Shown here: one piece after another, positions 8,629 to 14,343 of the stretch
Layout: the number at the start of each line of letters is the position of its first letter
How positions within the stretch are numbered: the first letter of the stretch is position 1
Translations under genes and position numbers: made by a program
Assembly (NCBI GenBank): GCA_034331105.1
Contig: JAXQGB010000011.1
Span: 186,001 to 250,000, forward strand
Length of the DNA: 64,000 bases
From: Caenicola sp034331105
GTDB taxonomy: Bacteria > Synergistota > Synergistia > Synergistales > Synergistaceae
Reading direction: 5' to 3'
The notes under the pieces: generated by a model
Database searches by the model: none
What the model saw: only the letters and a program-made list of their open reading frames with translations
Told to the model about the DNA's origin: nothing

Positions 8629-9333
8629 ATGACTGAAAAAAAGATAAAAATATTAAAAGATGGACCATACCTTGTATCCGGAGATATTGACCTCTCAGAA
8701 AAGATCATCCTGCCTGAGAAAGACAATACAAAGGATGCCAAATATGTGTGGGAAGATGCGGGCAGCATCAAACACGATAAAAACTATGCACTCTGTCGTT
8801 GCGGGGCCTCAAGAAAACATCCCTTCTGCGACGGAAGCCACAAGGATATCAACTTTGACGGAACTGAGACTGCTTGCAGGGAGCTATACAGGGACCGTGC
8901 TGAGCTCATAAAGGGCAACAATGTAGATCTGCTGGACGACGGCAGGTGTGCCGGCGCAAGATTCTGCTACAGGAAAACCGGAGACGCGTGGTATCTGGCC
9001 ACATGTGAGGACAACTCAGAAAAAACCGTATGTGAAGCAGTCAAGTCAGCTTCAGAATGCCCGGCAGGCAGACTCACAGCAATTGCAAGAGATGGTTCCT
9101 GCATAGAACCTGAACTTGATCAGGCAATAGAAATAACTCAGGATCCCGAAAATGACGTAAGCGGCGGGATATATGTAAAAGGCGGCATCCCCCTCGTCTC
9201 TGCCGACGGATCTGAATATGAGATCAGAAATCGGATCGTATTATGCAGATGCGGAAAATCAAAGAACAAACCCTTTTGCGACGGGGCCCACGTAGATTCA
9301 AATTTTAAAGATAAGGGCAGTATTAAAGGCTAA
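8629..9333 (+). CDS. CDGSH iron-sulfur protein with central divergent 4Fe-4S domain
   Basis: A 234-residue redox protein with three predicted cluster sites. The first CDGSH domain (about residues 58-77) reads CRCGASRKHPFCDGSH and the last (about 205-223) CRCGKSKNKPFCDGAH; each has the three Cys and one His that bind a 2Fe-2S cluster in mitoNEET-type proteins. Between them is a segment with spaced cysteines (RCAGARFCYRKTGDAW, then LATCEDN, TVCEAV, ECPAGRL) that resembles the Fer4_19 mono-cluster domain; this order is known in bacterial multi-domain CDGSH proteins. No signal peptide, so cytoplasmic. Ribosome site AAAGGAG precedes the ATG. The exact role (electron transfer or cluster storage) is unknown. 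Confidence 0.88.
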   Translation: MTEKKIKILKDGPYLVSGDIDLSEKIILPEKDNTKDAKYVWEDAGSIKHDKNYALCRCGASRKHPFCDGSHKDINFDGTETACRELYRDRAELIKGNNVDLLDDGRCAGARFCYRKTGDAWYLATCEDNSEKTVCEAVKSASECPAGRLTAIARDGSCIEPELDQAIEITQDPENDVSGGIYVKGGIPLVSADGSEYEIRNRIVLCRCGKSKNKPFCDGAHVDSNFKDKGSIKG

Positions 9334-9370
9334 AACAACAAACAAAACACAATGATTTATAATTATTTAA

Positions 9371-9420
9371 GCCAGTCCCCCTGATCGTGAAGATGTCACT
9401 GTTCGATCAGGGGGACTGGC
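9371..9420. terminator. Perfect 17-bp hairpin between convergent CDGSH gene and metA
   Basis: Arms 9371-9387 and 9404-9420 are exact inverted repeats around a 16-nt loop. The hairpin sits between two convergent stops. On the minus strand it is followed by an A/T-rich tract beginning TTAAATAATT, on the plus strand by CATTTTAC, so neither side has a long uridine run. A shared bidirectional terminator is the simplest reading. Confidence 0.7.
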
Positions 9421-9447
9421 CATTTTACGCTTCTTTCATACCGGAGA

Positions 9448-10395
9448 CTACTGATCCAGCCAGTCGTTCTCCCGGCTGGTACCGATGGCATCAAGCTCAA
9501 ATGGCGTTGTCTGGTAGACAAAATAATTCAGCCAGTTGAAAAAGAGAAGATTGGCGCTGCTCCTCCATGTCACCAGAGGCTTCCTTGTGTCGTCATCATC
9601 AGGATAGTAGTTCTTCGGGACCTCGATCGGCAGACCCGCATTCTTGTCCCTCAGATATTCTTTTTCGAGGGTAAGCGCGTCGTACTCGGAGTGCCCGGTT
9701 ATGAATATCTGTTTGCCCTGTTCTGTCTTGATCACGTATACTCCCGCTTCTTCCGAAGAAGCCAGTATCTGCAGCTCAGGCACCGCTTCGACATCCTCCC
9801 TGTGTATCGTTGTGTGGCGGGAATGGGGTGCCATGAATACATCATCGAACCCCCTGAAAAGCATCGAATTTTTGTACTCGACCTCGTGAGGGAATACCCC
9901 AAAAAGCTTTTCGGCCATGGGATACTTTTTTATCCCGTAATGGTAGTAGAGCGCCGCCTGAGCTCCCCAGCAAATGTGGAGGGTGCTGTAAACATGGGTC
10001 TTGCTCCACTCCATTATCCTGCACAGTTCATCCCAATATTCCACATCTTCAAATTCCATCAGTTCAACAGGCGAGCCTGTAATAACAAGTCCGTCAAACT
10101 TTCTCTCTTTCACATCTTCAAATGTTTCATAAAAGGCCAGCAGATGTTCACGGCTCGTGTTCTTCGCCTCGTATGTCGCGGTCTGAAGAAGTGTAAGTTC
10201 GACTTGAAGAGGCGAATTGCTCAGCAGGCGCGCGAACTGCGTCTCAGTTTCGATCTTGGTCGGCATAAGGTTCAGCAGTGCGACCCGGAGCGGTCGTATA
10301 TCCTGCTTTGCTGCGCGCACTTCATGCATAACGAAAATATTTTCATTCAAAAGTGTCTGTGTTGCCGGAAGGCTGTCCGGTATCTTGATAGGCAT
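9448..10395 (-). CDS. metAA: Homoserine O-acyltransferase, MetA family, predicted acetyl-CoA specific
   Basis: Acylates homoserine as the committed step of methionine synthesis. The 315 residues align without gaps to the E. coli MetA numbering: nucleophile Cys142 (LHICWGAQAA), His235 and Glu237 (ITGHSEYDA). Residue 111 is Glu (TGSPVELMEF) where the E. coli succinyltransferase has Gly; published work on Bacillus cereus MetA links Glu111 to acetyl-CoA use, so this is predicted to be an acetyltransferase despite the metA family name. Ribosome site GAGAGGGGG precedes the ATG. An apparent attenuator lies directly upstream (10424-10642). No other methionine gene is in the window, so the gene seems to be transcribed alone and ends at the hairpin 9371-9420. 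Confidence 0.95.
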   Translation of the reverse strand: MPIKIPDSLPATQTLLNENIFVMHEVRAAKQDIRPLRVALLNLMPTKIETETQFARLLSNSPLQVELTLLQTATYEAKNTSREHLLAFYETFEDVKERKFDGLVITGSPVELMEFEDVEYWDELCRIMEWSKTHVYSTLHICWGAQAALYYHYGIKKYPMAEKLFGVFPHEVEYKNSMLFRGFDDVFMAPHSRHTTIHREDVEAVPELQILASSEEAGVYVIKTEQGKQIFITGHSEYDALTLEKEYLRDKNAGLPIEVPKNYYPDDDDTRKPLVTWRSSANLLFFNWLNYFVYQTTPFELDAIGTSRENDWLDQ

Positions 10396-10423
10396 CTATA
10401 TGCCCCCTCTCTTTTATTTATAC

Positions 10424-10462
10424 TAATAAAAAGGCAGCCCATTTCGAAAAATGGACTGCCTT
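10424..10462 (-). terminator. Intrinsic terminator in the metA leader (attenuator arm)
   Basis: On the minus strand arms 10462-10449 and 10444-10431 form a 14-bp stem with a single U-G wobble, closed by a UUCG tetraloop (10448-10445) and followed at once by a uridine run (TTTATT at 10430-10425). It lies between the leader peptide stop (10491) and the metA ribosome site, so if formed it would stop transcription before metA. There is no gene upstream other than the leader peptide for it to end. Confidence 0.9.
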
Positions 10463-10600
10463 GGTAGTTTTTATCGGATCTCGCGCCGCATCAGGGCCGC
10501 GAACTGCCGTTATAAACTCCAAAGGCACTCCAGCGCATCATCATGCAGCACATTAGCATCATCGTATAACTGTTCTTTGACATAGCGCTTCCTCCTTTGG
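10452..10600 (-). promoter_or_regulatory. Competing RNA pairings of the metA attenuator
   Basis: Three segments can pair in alternative ways on the minus strand. A: CCAAAGG at 10600-10594, overlapping the leader ribosome site. B: UGGAGUGCCUUUGG at 10532-10519, inside the leader coding region after the Met run. C: CCAAGGCAGUCCA at 10464-10452, the left arm of the terminator. A:B is 7 perfect pairs; B:C is 12 pairs with one mismatch and one bulge and would act as antiterminator; C with 10444-10431 is the terminator. A ribosome held at Met codons 8-11 leaves B free, favouring B:C and read-through into metA. The pairings are seen; the mechanism is inferred. Confidence 0.7.
10491..10583 (-). CDS. 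Methionine-rich leader peptide of metA (30 aa)
   Basis: A 30-codon frame, too short for normal gene calling, with ATG at 10583-10581 and TGA at 10493-10491. Ribosome site AGGAGG (10596-10591) is placed 7 nt upstream, and a near-consensus promoter lies just before. Seven of the first 16 residues are Met (1, 8, 9, 11, 14, 15, 16), with a Cys pair at 12-13; the second half (RWSAFGVYNGSSRP) has none. Such clustering of the pathway's end-product amino acid is the hallmark of ribosome-mediated attenuation. The codons just after the Met run (10532-10519) are complementary to the left arm of the terminator. Reading frame and signals are seen directly; the regulatory role is inferred. Confidence 0.85.
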   Translation of the reverse strand: MSKNSYTMMLMCCMMMRWSAFGVYNGSSRP

Positions 10601-10613
10601 CCAGTTTCCGGAA

Positions 10614-10642
10614 ATTTTAATTACTCAGCGGCTAAAAGTCAA
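10614..10642 (-). promoter_or_regulatory. Promoter of the metA leader
   Basis: -35 TTGACT (10642-10637), 17-nt spacer, -10 TAAAAT (10619-10614), all on the minus strand. Predicted transcription start is near 10607, about 24 nt before the leader-peptide ATG. Its -35 lies 19 nt from the -35 of the divergent ridA promoter. Confidence 0.75.
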
Positions 10643-10661
10643 GGATCCATTTATAAACATG

Positions 10662-10690
10662 TTTACAGCGGACCTATGCCTCGTTAGAAT
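10662..10690 (+). promoter_or_regulatory. Promoter of the ridA-racemase pair
   Basis: -35 TTTACA (10662-10667), 17-nt spacer, -10 TAGAAT (10685-10690). It is back-to-back with the metA-leader promoter and lies about 43 nt before the preferred ridA start. Confidence 0.6.
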
Positions 10691-10732
10691 TAGATATGAC
10701 AGTTAATATTCCTTATGAGAAAGGTGATAGCC

Positions 10733-11194
10733 GTGGCTGCTGAAGAGAAACTCAAGGAGTTGGGGATAGAGCTTTTTGCCGACATCAGGCCTATCGGCAG
10801 CTATGTTCCTTTTGTCAGGACCGGGAATCTGGTCTACGTTTCGGGACAGGGACCAAGCATAAAGGGAAAGTACATCGACTACATCGGGAAGGTCGGCGGC
10901 GGCATTTCAAAGGAGAAGGCTAAAGAAGCGGCAAGGGCGACTGCGGTAAACCTCATCTCCATCCTGAAAAATGCGGTCGGGGATCTTGACCGTATTGAGA
11001 AGATAGTCAGCCTACATGGATACGTCAACAGCACACCGGATTTCACAGAGCAGCCATATGTCGTTGACGGAGCTTCGGAGTTGTTTGTAGAACTGTTCGG
11101 AGAAAAGGGCAGACATTCAAGATGTGCAGTTTCCGCACCCTCCCTGCCCCTCGACATCTGCGTTGAGATAGAACTGATCGCTGAAATAAATTAA
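10733..11194 (+). CDS. ridA: RidA/YjgF family enamine-imine deaminase
   Basis: RidA proteins hydrolyse reactive enamines and imines such as 2-aminoacrylate made by PLP enzymes acting on serine, threonine or cysteine. The protein shows family landmarks FVRTGNLVYVSGQGP near the N-terminus and, at the C-terminus, SRCAVSAPSLPLDICVEIE, which holds the arginine that binds substrate carboxylate in RidA and the closing glutamate. The preferred start is GTG at 10733, 5 nt after AAAGGTGAT; an ATG at 10715 is in frame but has no ribosome site. The sequence resembles the longer YjgF branch (about 153 residues) rather than the 128-residue archetype. It is 17 nt ahead of the racemase gene. Confidence 0.88.
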   Translation: MAAEEKLKELGIELFADIRPIGSYVPFVRTGNLVYVSGQGPSIKGKYIDYIGKVGGGISKEKAKEAARATAVNLISILKNAVGDLDRIEKIVSLHGYVNSTPDFTEQPYVVDGASELFVELFGEKGRHSRCAVSAPSLPLDICVEIELIAEIN

Positions 11195-11211
11195 GAAACG
11201 GGGTGTAGCAT

Positions 11212-11907
11212 ATGAAAACGATAGGCATCATCGGGGGCCTGGCATGGCAGTCATCTGCCGAACTTTACAGGATGATCAACGAGCTTGTAAACAAAAAGCT
11301 TGGAGGCCAGCATTCCTGCAAATGCGTCATGTATTCTGTCGATCTCGATCCAATTCTCATTCTCAGGGATGAAGAAAAATGGGATGAACTGGCGAATATC
11401 ATCGAAGATGCTATAAGAAGGGTCGAGGCCGCAGGCGCCGACTTTACCGTGATAGTATCCAACACCATGCACAAGACTGTCGATGTCATAAAGGACAGGG
11501 TCTCAAAGCCGATCCTGCATATAGCTGACGTAACTGCGCAGGCAATACTTGACAGGGGCTTTAAGACCGTCGGCCTTATGGGCACCAAATTCACACTGAC
11601 CCAGGATTTCTATAAGGCCAAAATGGAGAGGGACTATGGAATAAAGATCCTGGTTCCCGACGAAGATGACATCGCTTTCATCCATCATGTCATTTACGAA
11701 GAGCTCGACTTCAGCATCTTCAGCCCCGAGTCATCAAAACGTTTTGTAGAGATCATCGAAAAAATGGGGAGCCGCGGGGCAGAAGGCGTAATCCTCGGAT
11801 GCACGGAAATTCCGCTGCTCGTTAAACAGGAACAGACAAACATCCCTCTATTCGATACAACAACTCTGCTTGCAGAAGCAGCAGTGAAAGAAGCTCTGGT
11901 AGAATAA
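11212..11907 (+). CDS. Aspartate/glutamate racemase family protein (YgeA-like)
   Basis: Cofactor-independent racemase of acidic or related amino acids. The 231-residue protein starts with the family signature IGIIGGLAWQSSAELY. Canonical members use two cysteines; here the first is Ser83 (VSNTMHK) and the second Cys197 (LGCTEIPLL). The positions coincide with the Thr83/Cys197 pair of E. coli YgeA, an enzyme with one-sided L-to-D activity, so an asymmetric mechanism is likely here too (inference). Ribosome site GGGGTG is present. It follows ridA by 17 nt and ends before a strong hairpin, so the two form an operon. The substrate cannot be told from sequence. Confidence 0.85.
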   Translation: MKTIGIIGGLAWQSSAELYRMINELVNKKLGGQHSCKCVMYSVDLDPILILRDEEKWDELANIIEDAIRRVEAAGADFTVIVSNTMHKTVDVIKDRVSKPILHIADVTAQAILDRGFKTVGLMGTKFTLTQDFYKAKMERDYGIKILVPDEDDIAFIHHVIYEELDFSIFSPESSKRFVEIIEKMGSRGAEGVILGCTEIPLLVKQEQTNIPLFDTTTLLAEAAVKEALVE

Positions 11908-11949
11908 AGAATCAACGAAAAAACATAACAGCCTTATCATTATCCTGAA

Positions 11950-11981
11950 CAAGAAAGAGACCTTTCAAAGGTCTCTTCTTG
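11950..11981. terminator. Near-palindromic hairpin after the racemase gene
   Basis: CAAGAAAGAGACC and GGTCTCTTCTTG pair with one bulged base around a TTTCAAA loop. It follows the racemase stop by about 40 nt and could also end minus-strand transcripts arriving from the ssrA side. Neither flank has a long T run, so strength is uncertain. Confidence 0.6.
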
Positions 11982-12046
11982 TACAAAATCACATTACAGG
12001 TTAAAAGATATCCTGAAAAAAAGACTCTCAACGGCTGTAAATCGGG

Positions 12047-12160
12047 TTAGATGCCAATGCGGCCCTGGGATGAAAAAATATTTAACATAACTATTACAAA
12101 AAGGCCAAGTGCGATAACGAGTACGATCGCCCACACCCTTGCTCCCGCATCATCTTCCAT
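12047..12160 (-). CDS. Possible 37-residue single-span membrane protein
   Basis: A short frame on the minus strand with ATG at 12160 and TAA at 12047. It reads an acidic N-terminus (MEDDAGARVW), a continuous hydrophobic span from about residue 10 to 29 (AIVLVIALGLFVIVMLNIF) and a short tail (SSQGRIGI), which would place one helix in the membrane. There is no clear ribosome site; upstream codons remain open and read GAWFFGKKFFN, so the true start may be further back or the frame may be chance. It lies downstream of the ssrA terminator, and nothing else occupies 11982-12224. Confidence 0.35.
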   Translation of the reverse strand: MEDDAGARVWAIVLVIALGLFVIVMLNIFSSQGRIGI

Positions 12161-12224
12161 GTTGAAAAATTTTTTACCGAAGAACCAGGCTCCGCATCAT
12201 AACGGAGGGACAAATAATTTTTGA

Positions 12225-12255
12225 CAAAAAAACAGACCCCTATACAGGGCCTGTT
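12225..12255 (-). terminator. Intrinsic terminator of ssrA
   Basis: On the minus strand arms 12255-12247 and 12239-12231 form a 9-bp stem with one G-U pair, followed by a run of seven T. It begins 8 nt after the CCA end of tmRNA. Confidence 0.85.
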
Positions 12256-12262
12256 GAGTTAT

Positions 12263-12617
12263 TGGTGGAGACGCGGAGATTCGAACTCCGGTCCAACAGG
12301 GGCCAATCTGGGAGGCACTACGAGTGTAGTCTCTGTTTTAATTTCGGATCTGCGGCTCCCAAAGACAGGATCCGCATTTCCAAGCCTTCCCTAGAGTCTC
12401 GAACCTCTCCCAGAAAGCGCTGAAGAGATCCCAGTCATCTTTGTGACACTCTTCTAAAGCCCAATGACGGAAGCTTTAGAGAGCGCGCCGCTTACTTAAG
12501 CAGCGAGTGCGTAATCGTTATTGACGATTATTGTTTTGGAGCCGGATTAACGAGGATTCCCCATCCTCGACCCGCTCCTCCCGATCCTCCAACCTGCTGT
12601 CGAAACCATACGTCCCC
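12263..12617 (-). ncRNA. ssrA: Transfer-messenger RNA (tmRNA)
   Basis: Rescues ribosomes stalled on broken mRNA together with SmpB. The 5' end GGGGACG (12617-12611) pairs with CGTCTCC just before the encoded ACCA (3' end at 12263), forming the tRNA-like acceptor. GGTTTCGACAG follows the 5' end, and the T-arm GGAGTTCGAATCTCC is intact. The tag frame ends with GCA CTC GCT GCT TAA (stop at 12498-12496) and reads NNDYALAA, with the run upstream in frame as KTIIV; the exact resume codon cannot be set by eye. Total length is 355 nt, a one-piece tmRNA. It is 48 nt downstream of smpB on the same strand, so the protein and RNA partners may be co-transcribed. Confidence 0.96.
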
Positions 12618-12665
12618 TTATGTACGAGCCTGGTAATTCGAGCCCGTTTTCAATACTGCAGATGA

Positions 12666-13133
12666 TCAGCTTTCGCGCGACCTGTTGCGGATAGCCCGCT
12701 CCATTTCGCGGTTGGCATCTTTCTCTGCTGCAGTATCTCTTTTGTCATGGAGCTGCTTGCCTTTTGCTACGGCAATTTCGCATTTCGCCCATCTTCCCTG
12801 CTTGATGTATATCTTCAGGGGCACGAGCGTAAGACCTTTTTCTCTTGTTTTTGCCAGAAGTTTCCTTATCTCAGACTTATGAACGAGAAGTTTCCTGGGC
12901 CTCAAAGGTTCTTTGTTGTAGTAGCTTCCCTTTTCGTAGGGTGATATATGAACGTTGTAAAGCCATAACTCTCCGTTCTCTACCCTGGCATATCCGTCCT
13001 TGAGGTTTATCTGGCCTTCCCTTACTGATTTGATCTCTGTTCCCGAAAGGACCAGTCCGGCTTCAAAAGACTCTACTATGAAATACTCATGCCGCGCTTT
13101 ACGGTTTTGAGCGACGGTCTTATCCTCAGGCAC
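12666..13133 (-). CDS. smpB: tmRNA-binding protein SmpB
   Basis: Carries tmRNA into the A site of stalled ribosomes. The 155-residue protein has the beta-barrel with HEYFIVESFEAGLVLSGTEIKSVREG near the N-terminus, the YARVENGELWLYNVHISPY segment, and the basic C-terminal tail (about residues 125-155, rich in Lys and Arg) that enters the mRNA channel. I prefer the GTG at 13133, which has GAGGTG at the right distance; a GTG three codons earlier (13142) overlaps that ribosome site and would be almost leaderless given the promoter at 13154-13182. ssrA follows immediately. Confidence 0.95.
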   Translation of the reverse strand: MPEDKTVAQNRKARHEYFIVESFEAGLVLSGTEIKSVREGQINLKDGYARVENGELWLYNVHISPYEKGSYYNKEPLRPRKLLVHKSEIRKLLAKTREKGLTLVPLKIYIKQGRWAKCEIAVAKGKQLHDKRDTAAEKDANREMERAIRNRSRES

Positions 13134-13153
13134 AGAAATCACCTCACTTGAAG

Positions 13154-13182
13154 ACTATAACAGATTGAACAGCGATAGTCAA
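13154..13182 (-). promoter_or_regulatory. Promoter of smpB (and possibly ssrA)
   Basis: -35 TTGACT (13182-13177), 17-nt spacer, -10 TATAGT (13159-13154) on the minus strand. Predicted transcription start is near 13147, giving a very short leader before the smpB ribosome site. Confidence 0.75.
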
Positions 13183-13199
13183 ATACGGAAAATTGCTGA

Positions 13200-13228
13200 A
13201 AAACAAAACCCCCGGCGTTTGCCGGGGG
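13200..13228 (-). terminator. Intrinsic terminator after tRNA-Pro
   Basis: CCCCCGGC and GCCGGGGG (arms 13228-13221 and 13216-13209) form an 8-bp GC stem with a 4-nt loop, followed on the minus strand by TTTTGTTTT. It lies 13 nt past the CCA of tRNA-Pro and before the smpB promoter. Confidence 0.9.
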
Positions 13229-13241
13229 CATTATTTCGAGA

Positions 13242-13319
13242 TGGTCGGGGCGAGAAGATTTGAACTTCCGACCTCCTGGTCCCGAACCAGGCGCGCTAAC
13301 CAGACTGCGCTACGCCCCG
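13242..13319 (-). tRNA. tRNA-Pro (anticodon CGG)
   Basis: Decodes CCG. The 78-nt minus-strand sequence folds as a normal tRNA: acceptor CGGGGCG with CGCCCCG, D-arm with AGTCTGGTTAGC, anticodon stem CCTGG/CCAGG around loop TTCGGGA (anticodon CGG), T-arm with GTTCAAATC, discriminator A, and an encoded CCA end at 13242-13244. It has its own promoter and terminator and stands alone between tsaC and smpB. Confidence 0.97.
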
Positions 13320-13331
13320 GAAGCAGCGCAA

Positions 13332-13360
13332 ATTATAGCATTCTAACCGGACCGCGTCAA
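13332..13360 (-). promoter_or_regulatory. Promoter of tRNA-Pro
   Basis: -35 TTGACG (13360-13355), 17-nt spacer, consensus -10 TATAAT (13337-13332) on the minus strand, 12 nt before the tRNA 5' end. The -35 overlaps the last codons of tsaC. Confidence 0.85.
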
Positions 13361-14343
13361 ATACCTGAAGCACGTATCAGCCGGTCCTTCAAAGCCCGTC
13401 CGATACCGCTCTCATCAGGTATCTGAGCGATAATAATTTCCGCTCCGCTTTTTTCGATCACCCTTAGGGCACGGAAAAGTTCTTTGGCATATTCTTCTGT
13501 ATCCCTGAAAATTATCTTTACGGCAGGTGAATGCTCCGGTTCGGATGTCCCTATCCATGCCCACTTTTTGCCTTCTGCCTCATTGCTGTATGAACTGTCC
13601 GTCAGGACAAGGGGGACCCTTGGAGCATAGTGTCTGTAGCGTGTTCCGGGAGAACGTTTTATCGACTCACCGTCACATGGTAAAAGGACCGGTATATCGA
13701 GTGCTTTCTCTATCTTTTCTTTGGAGACTCCGCCCGGCCTCAGGAGCACAGGATCTTCCCCGCTCACATCAAGTACGGTGGATTCAAGTCCGACCTCCGC
13801 AGGTCCGCCGTCAAGGACCATCGACACTGCATCTCCGATGTCCTCTCTCACCGTAACCGCGTCTGTGGGGCTCGGCCTTCCGCTTCTGTTGGCGCTTGGA
13901 GCAGCGATCGGAACTCCTGCGGCTCGGATAAGCTCAAGTGCTATCGCGTTATCCGGCATTCTTATTGCCGCAGTATCCAGTCCTCCCCGTGTGACCACCG
14001 GAACTGTTTCCTTTGCTTTCAAAACAAGGGATAGTGGTCCGGGCCAGAAAGTGTCCATAAGGAACCTTGCCCGCCAGTTGAGCTCGACCACCGACTCGGC
14101 CATTTTTATGTCGCAGACATGGATTATCAGAGGGTTGTCTGAAGGGCGTCCTTTGGCAGAATATATCTTCGTTACTGCTTCAGCATCAAGGGCGTTTGCA
14201 CCAAGGCCGTAGACTGTTTCGGTAGGAAAGCCTACAAGCTCTCCGGAAAGTATTTTTTGGGCTGCCAGCCGTATCTCCGAGAGCATATCATCATTGATCC
14301 CGGTCTTTCTTTCTTCCAGCTTCTCTTCCATTCTGCTCATCAT
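13357..14343 (-). CDS. tsaC: L-threonylcarbamoyladenylate synthase (Sua5/YwlC two-domain form)
   Basis: Makes threonylcarbamoyl-AMP from threonine, bicarbonate and ATP for the t6A37 modification of tRNAs reading ANN codons. With the start at 14343 the protein has 328 residues: YrdC fold with LVGFPTETVYGLGANA, KGRPSDNPLIIHV and SANRSGRPSPT, then the Sua5 linker SPGTRYRHYAPRVPL (about residue 235) and a small C-terminal Sua5 domain. The open frame extends much further upstream but that part is tgt read in another frame. The ATG overlaps the tgt stop as ATGA, a coupling signature. The partner tsaD is at 58166-59197. Confidence 0.93.
   Translation of the reverse strand: MMSRMEEKLEERKTGINDDMLSEIRLAAQKILSGELVGFPTETVYGLGANALDAEAVTKIYSAKGRPSDNPLIIHVCDIKMAESVVELNWRARFLMDTFWPGPLSLVLKAKETVPVVTRGGLDTAAIRMPDNAIALELIRAAGVPIAAPSANRSGRPSPTDAVTVREDIGDAVSMVLDGGPAEVGLESTVLDVSGEDPVLLRPGGVSKEKIEKALDIPVLLPCDGESIKRSPGTRYRHYAPRVPLVLTDSSYSNEAEGKKWAWIGTSEPEHSPAVKIIFRDTEEYAKELFRALRVIEKSGAEIIIAQIPDESGIGRALKDRLIRASGI

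Noticed and set aside
9691..10467. 258-codon plus-strand open frame opposite metA and its leader
   Set aside because: Fully overlapped by metA and the attenuator on the minus strand; no protein-like motif.
10396..10620. SAM riboswitch or T-box ahead of metA
   Set aside because: I looked for the SAM-I core and for T-box sequences and saw neither; the region is explained by promoter, leader peptide and terminator.
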